From positions 141,307 to 205,306 of the forward strand of contig NZ_LMSJ01000060.1 of the NCBI RefSeq assembly GCF_001428105.1: a stretch of 64,000 nt of DNA, read 5' to 3'. The notes beneath the pieces are model-generated. The model was not told the DNA's origin. It saw only the letters and a list, made by a program, of their open reading frames with translations, and searched no databases. Below are positions 33,706 through 43,325 of the stretch, in pieces. The position numbers and the translations under genes were made by a program. The stretch's first letter is position 1. Every line of letters begins with the position of its first letter. This stretch comes from Paenibacillus sp. Soil766 (lineage in GTDB: Bacteria > Bacillota > Bacilli > Paenibacillales > NBRC-103111).

Positions 33706-36423
33706 CGCAATAAGCGGGAAATACATGTTAACCGTAGTCCCTTTGCCTAACGTACTCTCTACATCAATACCGTATGCTTCGCCAAAGTATAGCTTAATCC
33801 GTTCATGCACATTGGTGATCCCGATGCTTTCACCTTTCGTCTTTCCTTCGAGCGTCGCCTTGATTTCCATCAGCTTAGCCTCTGTGATCCCAACACCATC
33901 GTCACTGACGGTGATCTGAAGCCTATCTGGCATTTTTCGCACGTCGATGACGATGGTGCCGCCATGTTCGGTTACCTCCAGACCGTGGTAAATGGCATTT
34001 TCCACGATCGGCTGCAGCGTCAGCTTCAGCACCGGAATTTCCAACATGTCGTCGCTCACGTCATACTGCAGCTTAATTTTGTCCCCGAAACGCATCTGCA
34101 GGATATCCACATAGGTTTTCACATGGTCGATTTCCTCGCTTAATTTCACCACTTTTTCACCCCGAGTAATGCTTGTCTTAAACAAGGCAATCAGCAGTTT
34201 GATCATCTTCTCTGTGCGAGGGTCCTTGGCAAAAGCCATATACTGCGCTGTTTTCAACGTATTGTACAGGAAATGAGGATTGATCTGAGATTGCAGCAGA
34301 TTTAATTCATACTCCTTGGCCTTGAGCTCAGCATCCTTGACCATCACATCGGAGATAAACTTCTCCTCAATCAGCACATTAATACGCTCGAGCATCTCAT
34401 TAAAGCTATTGCCTAACTCGTAGATTTCATCCACGGATGTGCTCTTAAAGCGCGCTTGCAGGTTTCCTCTCTTCACATTTCTTACTGTCTTGAGCAAGGA
34501 GGAAATATTCATGAGAAGGATCGAAGAAAAGCCATACGAGAACCCAACGGTTATGATAATGAGTCCAAAAAGAACCACCAAACTGTAAATCAGAATGTAC
34601 TCATTCTCATTAAAGTTCTTTAACAGAAAGACTAAACTCCATCCATTTTCTTCAAAGAACTGCGAAATCATGAGAAAATTGTTACCGCCTTCCCGGAACG
34701 ATACCCTTTCATTCGCTTCAAAGGAAGGTTTATTGTTATGCAACACCTCAGATAAGCTAGTCTTTTGACTTCGGCCAATATCACTGAATATATCTTTGCC
34801 TGAAGGATCAACCAGATATACATCCAAGTAGCTGTACTTGGTAAACACATTTAGCATTTTCTCGATATCTTCCCCATTAAAATCGACCAAAATAAACCCT
34901 AACAGCTTACCCGCCTCAATACCATCGGCGACCCCTCTAATTTGCATGCCAACACGGATGCCTTTCTTATTAAAAGGGGAGTCCGTATAGCTTCGCCATA
35001 ATAGCTTGCTAAAATGGTCTCGAACATAGTCCAAATCCGATTTGGCATCAGGCCGCAACATGAAGGGTCTTCCGTAAGTAGACGAATAGACCAAACGTTC
35101 ATTTGCGTTGTAAAGCGTAATATTCGATATGCCTTTATCAAACAAATTTCGGGTCAAAATAATATTATTCATCGCATCCCGAATCTCTTCGTCGACGTCT
35201 TTGGAAATACTAGTATCCAGCAGCTTTTGAACCTTATCGTTGAAAGAAGAAGTCTCGATCGTCATTCTCCGATAGTTACTATAGACTAAATCCATCTGTT
35301 GATAGAGAATTTGAGCGCTATATTCAAAGACAGACCCTACCTTGCTTTCAACCGTGTTCTTAGCCGATATGTAAGAGCTGCCTGTGATTAATACGACTGG
35401 AATTGTGACGATGGCAGCGTTCAACAACAGCAGTGTCAGTTTGAAGCTGATTCTCCTCTTCGACAAGGCCATTGGTTTATTTTCAAGGTTATTGTGATTC
35501 AATGAATTGATTTGCTGCTCCATATGTTTAATGGGCTTAACAATTTTTTTGCTTGTAATTGCGAGCGCTAGGATCGAAACAATGAGGCAGATTAACCCTA
35601 CCCGAATATTCAAATGCAGATTGTTCGCAATGGATTGCTGCAGCTTATCGAAGGTAAACGTATTGGTAATCGTCCAGCCTTCAAAGTTGAGCGCGTTTTT
35701 AAATGAATATTTCTGATCTGTTAATTCACCTGCATGTGGAATGTTGGAAACCTCCGCAGAGTTCCCCGTATGGTCTGTAATAAAAATTCCGTTCCCTGCA
35801 AACTGCATTTCCTCAATGAGCTTGGTACTCAATACCACAACCATATGTGCTTTGATTTCATTCGTATAAGGTTCAAATATAGGACTGATGATCGCTAAAC
35901 GTTCATAGTTCCCCTCTGTATACCGATCCAGGAAAAACTGACTTTCCTCGTTTTGTATGGAAGGTTTCTGCAACGTGTTATAGAAGTCTTCAGTACCGTA
36001 CTTGTCATAGTCTTTGCCTACCCAATTGTTCGCCTTAATAAAAATATTTCGATGATAGTCAACCACAAGCAAAGAATCGACTTTATCATTCGTCAAAATG
36101 AGATTTTTCAGAAACTCCTCATAATCCTTTTGCGCTTTGAAGAGTTGATAAGGGTCTAATTCATCTGAACTAATAATCCGATCAAAATACTCATTTTTCA
36201 TCGACAAACTCACCGTATTGGCGATTTCAGCCAAGTACGTGTTCGCCTTTTCCACAGCTGCGCCTGTAGCGATCTCATTCACACGTTCAAACTGGAACAA
36301 AATAAAGCGGTTCGTAACCCAATTACAAGTGAGCGTCGTTAAGGCGATTGAAATGATGGAAAAGATAATACCGGTTAACATAATTTTCTTCTGCAGTGAC
36401 TTTTTAAAGTTAAATGGTATCAT
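33685..36423 (-). CDS. YesM-type sensor histidine kinase with doubled sensor module
   Basis: A 912-aa kinase, far longer than the usual 570-600. It holds two complete membrane-sensor units: helix about 15-35, extracellular Cache-like domain, helix about 275-292; then helix about 330-350, a second extracellular domain, helix about 612-635. HAMP, coiled coil, the phospho-acceptor His in QSQINPHFLYNTLK, N-box (QPIVENAIYHG) and G-box (DDGVGI) follow. It should phosphorylate the AraC-type response regulator encoded just upstream and so control the sialidase or importer genes on either side. The double sensor suggests it integrates two ligands or two binding-protein signals. GAGGAG precedes the ATG. 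Confidence 0.92.
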   Translation of the reverse strand: MIPFNFKKSLQKKIMLTGIIFSIISIALTTLTCNWVTNRFILFQFERVNEIATGAAVEKANTYLAEIANTVSLSMKNEYFDRIISSDELDPYQLFKAQKDYEEFLKNLILTNDKVDSLLVVDYHRNIFIKANNWVGKDYDKYGTEDFYNTLQKPSIQNEESQFFLDRYTEGNYERLAIISPIFEPYTNEIKAHMVVVLSTKLIEEMQFAGNGIFITDHTGNSAEVSNIPHAGELTDQKYSFKNALNFEGWTITNTFTFDKLQQSIANNLHLNIRVGLICLIVSILALAITSKKIVKPIKHMEQQINSLNHNNLENKPMALSKRRISFKLTLLLLNAAIVTIPVVLITGSSYISAKNTVESKVGSVFEYSAQILYQQMDLVYSNYRRMTIETSSFNDKVQKLLDTSISKDVDEEIRDAMNNIILTRNLFDKGISNITLYNANERLVYSSTYGRPFMLRPDAKSDLDYVRDHFSKLLWRSYTDSPFNKKGIRVGMQIRGVADGIEAGKLLGFILVDFNGEDIEKMLNVFTKYSYLDVYLVDPSGKDIFSDIGRSQKTSLSEVLHNNKPSFEANERVSFREGGNNFLMISQFFEENGWSLVFLLKNFNENEYILIYSLVVLFGLIIITVGFSYGFSSILLMNISSLLKTVRNVKRGNLQARFKSTSVDEIYELGNSFNEMLERINVLIEEKFISDVMVKDAELKAKEYELNLLQSQINPHFLYNTLKTAQYMAFAKDPRTEKMIKLLIALFKTSITRGEKVVKLSEEIDHVKTYVDILQMRFGDKIKLQYDVSDDMLEIPVLKLTLQPIVENAIYHGLEVTEHGGTIVIDVRKMPDRLQITVSDDGVGITEAKLMEIKATLEGKTKGESIGITNVHERIKLYFGEAYGIDVESTLGKGTTVNMYFPLIAQQGYLV

Positions 36424-36446
36424 AGCGACTCCTCATCCGACATCGG

Positions 36447-38027
36447 TTACCCTTTGTACTTTTCTCGATATTCCAATGGTGTAAGTCCTGTCACATTTCT
36501 AAAAAGCTCACTAAAATAACGGGGCTTCTCATACCCAACCAACGTTGAAATTTCATATACTTTATAGTTAATGTCCTTTAATAATCGTTTGGCTTCCTCC
36601 ATCCGCGCTTCGGTGAGGATATATTTAAAGGTATTCCCTAAATCCTTACTGAAAAGTCTGGATAGGTGCACAGGATGCACATTGACATACCGTGCTAATT
36701 CCTCAAGACTAATTTGTTCGGCATAATTTTTCTTGATATAGGCTAGTGCTTCATCCACAATTCTTCTGTTTTTCATCGTATTCTCTTCATTAATTAACTC
36801 GAAAGCTTCTATGGTAAATACTTCTAACTTTTTAAAAATCATCACTAGCGTTTCACAATAGCCAATTTCCTTCATGATTGCGTTCGTCCGCTCCAAAAAC
36901 AGATCGGATTTTTTCCCCATTTCCCCCAATGCATTGAAAACAGCGAGAACTAATTTAACAGCAAAGCCTGAAATCCTATCCAAATCCGTTAATTTGGACG
37001 CGATCCATTCATTTTTCAGCGCTTCCAGGTATTCAATCAATTGGGCATGTGCTTTGCCATGAACGAGCTGCATCATTTCTTTCATCAGCTTCTCTTCTTC
37101 TGCGAATGTAAATATACGCTTGCCGCTAGGATCTAGTTCCTTATACGTGATCAGACGATTGCCTGCATAAGCTGAATGCAAGAAGGAGTCTCTTAGGCTT
37201 ATAAAAGAATGACATAGCTCTTGCACATTAGCGGCCGTGCTTCCAATCACACATGAAATATCCAGGCATTCTTCTTCATTTTTCTTATACATACCCAGTT
37301 CTTCCTTTAAATTCCCGTAGATCTCCGTAACCGTTTGCACAAAGTTGATCTCCGAAACAGTCCCTAACAGAATGAATATGTCATTGAATGAAATAACCAT
37401 GCCCTTATTTGGAATTTCGAGCTGTTCATATAGATATCCTCGGATGAATTCCTGCATACTGCGTACGCGATCTGCCCCAGAATAAAAGGCCATATGCTTA
37501 TATTCATCCATCCGAATTAAGGCAAGGGGATATTCCCTCTGGTCGAATTTGATACCCGCAGTTAAAGGAATTGAAGAGCTTTCCATCATGTCTTTAAAAA
37601 AAGTCTCCCGCTGCCGCCAGAAATCCTCGCTGTCGATTCGGATTTGATTTTCTTTATCCAGTACGTCTCTAAGCTTTGTAAAATGAGTAACAATTTCATC
37701 TTCCCCATCGGACTTGAGAATATAGCCGTAAATCCCGCACTCCAAGCCTTTCCGAGCGTAGTCAAACTCATTGAAAGCACTGAATAACGTTACCTTCGTC
37801 CGCGAAAATCTGCTTTTGACTTCCATAGCCAATTCAAGACCATTCAGTACTGGCATACGGATATCCGTTAGAATTGCATCTACTTCTGTTTTATCTAAAA
37901 ATTCCAGTGCTTTGTATCCATTCTCGCATACACCAGCTATTTCAAATCCTAATGAATGCCAATCAATAATAGATGGCAGCACGGTCCTGAAAATGGCTTC
38001 ATCTTCAACAATAAGCAGCTTGTACAA
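36447..38027 (-). CDS. YesN-type response regulator with AraC output domain
   Basis: A 526-aa protein. Receiver domain at the N-terminus (LLIVEDE, acceptor Asp in ILTDIRMPVLNG, conserved Thr/Lys further on), a long middle linker, and an AraC double helix-turn-helix at the C-terminus (VNVHPVHLSRLFSKDLG; YEKPRYFSELFRNVTGLTP). I start at TTG 38027, giving MYKLLIVEDE, because GGAGGTG lies six bases before it; the ATGs further upstream would put that site inside the gene. It is the partner of the double-sensor kinase, 23 bases downstream, and follows the 974-aa sialidase by 80 bases. Confidence 0.91.
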   Translation of the reverse strand: MYKLLIVEDEAIFRTVLPSIIDWHSLGFEIAGVCENGYKALEFLDKTEVDAILTDIRMPVLNGLELAMEVKSRFSRTKVTLFSAFNEFDYARKGLECGIYGYILKSDGEDEIVTHFTKLRDVLDKENQIRIDSEDFWRQRETFFKDMMESSSIPLTAGIKFDQREYPLALIRMDEYKHMAFYSGADRVRSMQEFIRGYLYEQLEIPNKGMVISFNDIFILLGTVSEINFVQTVTEIYGNLKEELGMYKKNEEECLDISCVIGSTAANVQELCHSFISLRDSFLHSAYAGNRLITYKELDPSGKRIFTFAEEEKLMKEMMQLVHGKAHAQLIEYLEALKNEWIASKLTDLDRISGFAVKLVLAVFNALGEMGKKSDLFLERTNAIMKEIGYCETLVMIFKKLEVFTIEAFELINEENTMKNRRIVDEALAYIKKNYAEQISLEELARYVNVHPVHLSRLFSKDLGNTFKYILTEARMEEAKRLLKDINYKVYEISTLVGYEKPRYFSELFRNVTGLTPLEYREKYKG

Positions 38028-38106
38028 GCCATTCACCTCCAGCATATATTGTAACACGGAAGTGGAGCCGACGGATGTCGCCCCCACTATTGTTCCGCAC
38101 GTTGAC

Positions 38107-41031
38107 TTACTGATTATACAGACCCCGGATTTCTTGGGAGCTTAAAGACCTGTCATATACACGCACTTCATCGATCATGCCATCCCAGTAACGTGTCGTT
38201 CCATTCTTATCTTTCCCTATGGTAAGAGCGTTAGACGCACTCGTCACATCGGGGACGTTACTTGTATACACGCCCTTCATTTCTACGCCGTTCACATAAA
38301 TGCGAATGATCAGATCTTCGCGCGTAACGGCAATGTGCGTCCAAGCTCCAGCTGAGAGTGCAACCGCATCCGTTGACACATAATTGCCAGTAGGCGCTGA
38401 TGTGCCATCGATTTGGAAGGCGATTTTACCCGCTTCCATCCGAACCCACCATGAGGGTACATCTGTACCCACATCTCCGTACCAGAAAATGAACCGCGTG
38501 CCAGACACCGTATCCGGTTTCACCCATGCAGACGCGGTAAAGTCACCTTTGCCCAACTGTAAGCTATTTTTGTTGCCCGCATCGACATAATCATTGGTGG
38601 CATCGAATAGCAGCCCATTATTTGTCTTACCTGTCGACCATGCCGCGCCATTAACCACCGTGCCCGCATTGCCATTGCCAGATGCATCGGCCGCTGTCGT
38701 GCCACTTGTTTCATCGAGCTTCAAGTACGCGACAGGCGCTGAACTTGGCAGTTCGGTGTACAGCCTTGTGGATTCGACATGCGCATTCACCGCGTCTGTG
38801 CTTGTGCCCAGCACCCAGTGTGTTACAACATCACTGTAGCTCCCAGACTGCATGGCGAATTCCCCCTGGAAGACACCGTCCATATACACTTCAGCATACC
38901 CATAATTCACTCTTACCTTCCATGCATGCCAGCCGCTATTCACGGTCACCGCTTTCATTCTCGTCCAGACGCCGTAATCGGTTATGGCATAAATGCCGTC
39001 TGATCTGAAATCCAACATCAGTCTGTATTTCCCATCCCCTACCTTCGTACCCAAGGATGCTGGATGTGGGCTAACCCCTATCGTCCCCGTGCTGAAATCA
39101 TCGATTTTCGCCTTGAATTCCAGGGTATAGGATTGCGGAATACTTAGATCCGTCCTGCTCACAGAAGAATTAGTGCTTGTGTTGCTGGATACATTCAACT
39201 GTCCCGCAGGGCTGATGCTAGCGCTGCCAGCTGTCGTCCAGCTTGGCAAGCTGTTCCACTGCTCATCGAGGTTGACTGATGCGACATCCCATGTCACAGG
39301 CACATCCGTATACAGCTTGGAGTATTCGACATGTGCATTGACGGCATCGCTGCTTGTGCCTACAACCCAATGCTGCAGCACATCGCTATAGTTGCCGGAC
39401 TGCATCGCGAATTTGCCTTGAGACACACCGTCCATGAACACCTCAGCAACACCATGGTTCACCACAACTCGCCATGTATACCAACTGTTCGTAAGTGTTA
39501 CAGCCTTAATTTGCGTCCAATCACCCAAATTCGTTATCGCATAAATGCCATCCGTCCTGAAATCCAGCATTAGCCGATATTTCCCATCTCCGATCTTGGT
39601 GCCTAAGGAGGTTGGATATGGACTGACCCCCATCGTTCCATTGCTGAAGTCATCGACTTTCGCCTTGAACTCAAGCGTGTACGACTGAGGAATGCTAATA
39701 TCGAATCGGTTAACTGATGAGGTGGCGCTATTATTGCTAGACAAGTTCAGCTGTCCCACCGGGCTAATGGCCGCAGTTCCAGCTGTGTTCCAAGCTGACA
39801 AGCTGGTCCATTGCTCATCGACATTCACCGTCGGAATGGCAGGGTACGTTGGAGCCGTCCCTGATAACGGATCAAGGGTCTGCTCGCCATCGGTTAGCCA
39901 CTCCAAATTGAATCTAGCTAACACCATATAGTGATATTTGAGCGTACCGTTCCATTTTTCATAAAAACAATAGATCGTCTGCTTATCATTACTAACGGCG
40001 AGGTCGGAATAGGCCGCTCCTGTCGGGCTTATCACCTTGGAGTAGGTCCAGCTATCTCCTTCGTCCATGGACATTTTGACCGTCAAATTGGATCGATCAC
40101 TCGGGTTATTCGTATTGCTAAACAGAAGTCTGTTGTTATAGTACTCGTGTTGATCGGTAAAACGTACAATGCTTCCAAAATCGTTCGGATCATTCAACTC
40201 ACTGTCTAATACAGGCGTAGACCATCCGCTGTTCCCATTGGAACTTGTTGCGACTGAACGCAGCGGGGATACCTTCGTACTATTGCGCATATTGAGCATA
40301 ACGGAACCATCGTACCGCTGTACGGACGTCGTTTCATTCGGACTTGGAATATCCGGTGTATCCGCGATGATGTCCCCTCTGTTCCAAGTAGCTCCGCCGT
40401 CATCGCTATAAATGGTGGAAACAACACCAGGTGCATGGCTTGTGTTCAATGTAAGCCAAACGGGGACAAGCAGCCTGCCATTATCAAGCTGAATCCCATG
40501 TCCGGGACCTGTTGCAAAGGCAGTCCAGTTAAACTCTGATTTATATTGGTTGAAGACCGACGTTATTTCTACTGGACTCGACCATGTAGCGCCGTTATCT
40601 GTACTCTTCCGATAGAAGGCCTGATTGTACTCCTTGCAGTACAGGAAGTGTACAGTGCCGCTGTTCTTCTCAGCGATCATGACGGGATTGTTGATCGTAT
40701 TCGCCGTAGTCACACCATCCACCAGCTTCACTCTGGACTGCCACGTACTCCCGCCATCAGTACTTCTTCGCATATAAATGTCGATATCCGCCCAGTCGGA
40801 AGTCGTCTTTCTTGCTTCGGCGTAAGTGATGACCGTCCCATTCCCCGTCACGACGACACCCGGTATACGATACTGGGCATAGCCATCCACGGTCGCCTCG
40901 TATAGAATCGTTTCATCATAAAAGGAAGCAGCCGCATTGGCCACATTCCCCGAATGGAAGGGAACTACGGCTGCAATTAACATTGCTACTACTAACAGGA
41001 TGAACATGTTACTGATTTTGCTTTTGGACAT
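38107..41031 (-). CDS. Secreted GH33 sialidase with duplicated sandwich domain and LamG domain
   Basis: A 974-aa protein. Signal peptide (1-34); GH33 propeller (about 37-395) with Arg55 in YRIPG, Asp79, Glu233, Arg249, Arg313 and Tyr341; two tandem copies of an approximately 184-residue beta-sandwich (402-585 and 586-766, starting VNVDEQW and VNLDEQW); a C-terminal LamG fold (767-974). No SLH repeats or sorting signal, so it is probably released. Role: cleavage of terminal sialic acids, with the three accessory folds likely binding glycans. The promoter region has an AraC-type repeat operator and a perfect cre site, implying induction by sialic acid and repression by glucose. AAGGAGCG is the ribosome site. 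Confidence 0.95.
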   Translation of the reverse strand: MSKSKISNMFILLVVAMLIAAVVPFHSGNVANAAASFYDETILYEATVDGYAQYRIPGVVVTGNGTVITYAEARKTTSDWADIDIYMRRSTDGGSTWQSRVKLVDGVTTANTINNPVMIAEKNSGTVHFLYCKEYNQAFYRKSTDNGATWSSPVEITSVFNQYKSEFNWTAFATGPGHGIQLDNGRLLVPVWLTLNTSHAPGVVSTIYSDDGGATWNRGDIIADTPDIPSPNETTSVQRYDGSVMLNMRNSTKVSPLRSVATSSNGNSGWSTPVLDSELNDPNDFGSIVRFTDQHEYYNNRLLFSNTNNPSDRSNLTVKMSMDEGDSWTYSKVISPTGAAYSDLAVSNDKQTIYCFYEKWNGTLKYHYMVLARFNLEWLTDGEQTLDPLSGTAPTYPAIPTVNVDEQWTSLSAWNTAGTAAISPVGQLNLSSNNSATSSVNRFDISIPQSYTLEFKAKVDDFSNGTMGVSPYPTSLGTKIGDGKYRLMLDFRTDGIYAITNLGDWTQIKAVTLTNSWYTWRVVVNHGVAEVFMDGVSQGKFAMQSGNYSDVLQHWVVGTSSDAVNAHVEYSKLYTDVPVTWDVASVNLDEQWNSLPSWTTAGSASISPAGQLNVSSNTSTNSSVSRTDLSIPQSYTLEFKAKIDDFSTGTIGVSPHPASLGTKVGDGKYRLMLDFRSDGIYAITDYGVWTRMKAVTVNSGWHAWKVRVNYGYAEVYMDGVFQGEFAMQSGSYSDVVTHWVLGTSTDAVNAHVESTRLYTELPSSAPVAYLKLDETSGTTAADASGNGNAGTVVNGAAWSTGKTNNGLLFDATNDYVDAGNKNSLQLGKGDFTASAWVKPDTVSGTRFIFWYGDVGTDVPSWWVRMEAGKIAFQIDGTSAPTGNYVSTDAVALSAGAWTHIAVTREDLIIRIYVNGVEMKGVYTSNVPDVTSASNALTIGKDKNGTTRYWDGMIDEVRVYDRSLSSQEIRGLYNQ

Positions 41032-41106
41032 CTTTACACGCTCCTTTGATAGTGAATTGTCCTAGACCGTATTCGTCTATCACCTCCCTCAGTAGATAAA
41101 GTCAAA

Positions 41107-41121
41107 AGTAAGCGGTTTCAA
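41107..41121. promoter_or_regulatory. Perfect cre site in the sialidase leader
   Basis: Minus-strand TTGAAACCGCTTACT matches WTGNAANCGNWNNCW at every position. It lies about 18 bases downstream of the -10 element and 75 bases before the 974-aa sialidase start, the usual place for CcpA road-block repression. The gap 41032-41383 holds this site and the promoter; 41200-41383 shows nothing I can name. Confidence 0.7.
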
Positions 41122-41138
41122 AAAGCGGCGATGTCAGT

Positions 41139-41199
41139 ATTGTAGCTCGCCTTGCCCCTACTTATATTTCATTTCTTTATAAATTCTATCATTTCTTTA
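41139..41199 (-). promoter_or_regulatory. AraC-type operator and promoter of the 974-aa sialidase
   Basis: Minus-strand -10 TACAAT (41144-41139) has no good -35. Upstream are two direct repeats TCATTTCTTTA (plus-strand reading) at 41169-41179 and 41189-41199, 20 bp apart. The same -10, the same 25-bp offset and the same repeat spacing occur before nanA (50153-50213), so a common activator is very likely. Confidence 0.75.
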
Positions 41200-41383
41200 G
41201 GAAACGGGTTTTTAGACGTTATTGGTGTCGTTTGTATGATTTGGAGGGACACGTAGGCTACACATTTGCATTAACTGGATAAAATCCATCTATTTGCCTC
41301 TGGTGCACCAAATATTAAAGCAAAGCAGCCTTATCCAGCAATCTGGCAAGGCCGCCTCTTGTTCCTGATCCCATCTTCAATCG

Positions 41384-42403
41384 TTACGATCTAGAAAAGC
41401 TTGCCAGCGAAATCCGCTCGTACGACTTCTCTTCTCCGTTTTCATATAGACACAGTACATTGCCATCCCGCGTAATCGCCAGGTCGGAATAGGCGGAAGG
41501 TCCTTCATGAATGACCTTCTCCACCGTCCACGTATGGCCGCCATCCCTACTTGCTTTCACGGTCATATTGTTTCGCTTCACGCTGCTCGGATTGGAAAAC
41601 AAAATGCTCCCTTGTCCATCTGCCAGGACACTGCCTTGGCAAATCGGCTCCACAAGCGCTTCATCCAGCGTGATGTCCGACCAGGTCATACCGCCGTCGT
41701 GACTCCAAGCGATGGCCCGCCGATTGTACCCGTGATAGCTGCGCATATTCATATAAATCGCGCCATCCGGCATCTCGGCGAGCGTGCATTCGTTGGTGTT
41801 TTCACCAACGATTCCCCCTATTTGCCACGTCGCCCCGTGATCGTCGCTATAGATGACGTGTGCAGTATAAGGACCCGACGTCCCTGTCTCCGGGTTCAAA
41901 ACCGCGTGATTGCAAGGAACGAGCAAGCGCCCGCTCTGCAGCTGAACCGCGTGACAGGGCCCTGCCGCATACCAGGTCCACTCCGGCCGCTTCACGTCTT
42001 GCGAAATATCCCTCATATCCGACCAAGTCAATCCGTCATCGTCGCTTTTCATTATCAATACGTCTCTGGACTTTTTACCTGCTAAAATATCATGCTCATG
42101 ACCGTCTTCCGCATTGCGGTTCAGCAGCAGCCAGATGGTTCCCGTCTCTCTATCCTGCACTGGGCATGGGTTGCCGATCGTATTGTTCCCATCAGCCGCG
42201 ATGAACTGCATTGGCTCCCATGTATGCCCGTTGTCCGTGCTTCTGCGAAGCACGATATCGATTTTGCCGGCATCCCCCGCTCCATTCTTTCTAGCTTCAC
42301 TGAAAGCCAGCACAGTTCCCTCATGGGTCACAAGCAAGGATGGAATGCGGAAAGTATGATAGCCATGTTCTCCTGCTTTGTACAGATGTTGATGATTAAC
42401 CAT
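41384..42403 (-). CDS. GH33 sialidase without signal peptide, in importer operon 2
   Basis: A 339-aa propeller, more distant from the other three. The catalytic set is intact: Arg19 in FRIPS, Asp44, Glu205, Arg221, Arg277 and Tyr305; Asp-boxes include STDNGHTW, SDDDGLTW and SDDHGATW. With no signal peptide it should act in the cytoplasm, after import by the transporter encoded directly upstream. That implies the transporter brings in sialylated oligosaccharides rather than free sialic acid only. ATG 42403 lies six bases after GGAAGGAGTG; the GTG at 42412 is part of that site. It is the last gene of the 46-41 kb operon. Confidence 0.92.
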   Translation of the reverse strand: MVNHQHLYKAGEHGYHTFRIPSLLVTHEGTVLAFSEARKNGAGDAGKIDIVLRRSTDNGHTWEPMQFIAADGNNTIGNPCPVQDRETGTIWLLLNRNAEDGHEHDILAGKKSRDVLIMKSDDDGLTWSDMRDISQDVKRPEWTWYAAGPCHAVQLQSGRLLVPCNHAVLNPETGTSGPYTAHVIYSDDHGATWQIGGIVGENTNECTLAEMPDGAIYMNMRSYHGYNRRAIAWSHDGGMTWSDITLDEALVEPICQGSVLADGQGSILFSNPSSVKRNNMTVKASRDGGHTWTVEKVIHEGPSAYSDLAITRDGNVLCLYENGEEKSYERISLASFSRS

Positions 42404-42426
42404 GTTAAACACTCCTTCCGCAGCGA

Positions 42427-43311
42427 TCAGCCCTTAACCGAACCGACCAGCATGCCTTTGACGAAATACTTTTGAATAAATGGATATACGAATAAGATTG
42501 GCAGCGTGCTAATGACGACAACGGCCGACTTCAATGTAGCTGCAGGTGGAGGGTCTCTGATCAGATCGACCTGTGTCTCATCCTGAAGCAGTCCCGTCAG
42601 CAAAATATTGCGCATAACCACCTGAATCGGCAGCTTGCTTTGGGAGTTGATATAAATCGAAGCATTAAACCAATCGTTCCAATGATAGACGGCATAGAAC
42701 AAACCAATCGTTGCGATCGCCGGCATAGACAGCGGCACGACAATTTTCCATAAAATGACCGCAGGGGAAGCACCGTCCATGACCCCCGATTCCTCCAATT
42801 CCTCAGGCAGCGTCAGGAAGAAATTCCGCATGATGAACAAGTTCCACGCACTGACTAAACTTGGGATAATTAACACCCATAAGGTATCTTTCAGCCCCAA
42901 ATTATCGATCAGCATATAGGTCGGGATAAGTCCCCCGTGAAAAATCATCGTCAGAAAAATAATTAACACGAGCGCATTTCGTCCAGGTAGCGTCCTGCGG
43001 GCTAGTCCATATGCCAGTGTCGCAGTGAACAACAGATTTAGAAACGTACCGACAACCACTCTGAATATCGTTACTTTATAAGCGTTGTATATGATCATGC
43101 CACGGTTCAGCAGCATGTCGTAAGCACCGAAATCGATTTTTTCCGGAATGAGGACGAAGGCGCCCCTTCTCATCGATTCTTCCGCACTGATAAAAGAAGT
43201 CGCCAGCACCGACAAGAATGGGATAATAAAAATAAGTGACATCACAGTCAAAATCACAATATTACATACATCAAACGAACGTTCACCTATGGTAGGTTTC
43301 ACAGCGCTCAT
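42427..43311 (-). CDS. Carbohydrate ABC permease (YtcP type), importer operon 2
   Basis: A 294-aa six-helix permease with docking loop LEESGVMDGAS and C-terminus YFVKGMLVGSVKG. It follows the LplB-type partner by 14 bases. GGGGGTGG is the ribosome site. Confidence 0.93.
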   Translation of the reverse strand: MSAVKPTIGERSFDVCNIVILTVMSLIFIIPFLSVLATSFISAEESMRRGAFVLIPEKIDFGAYDMLLNRGMIIYNAYKVTIFRVVVGTFLNLLFTATLAYGLARRTLPGRNALVLIIFLTMIFHGGLIPTYMLIDNLGLKDTLWVLIIPSLVSAWNLFIMRNFFLTLPEELEESGVMDGASPAVILWKIVVPLSMPAIATIGLFYAVYHWNDWFNASIYINSQSKLPIQVVMRNILLTGLLQDETQVDLIRDPPPAATLKSAVVVISTLPILFVYPFIQKYFVKGMLVGSVKG

Positions 43312-43325
43312 CCACGGTCCACCCC

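Noticed and set aside
41507..42085. Plus-strand open frame of 192 codons opposite the 339-aa sialidase
   Set aside because: Shadow of the sialidase reading frame. The minus-strand protein keeps all catalytic residues.
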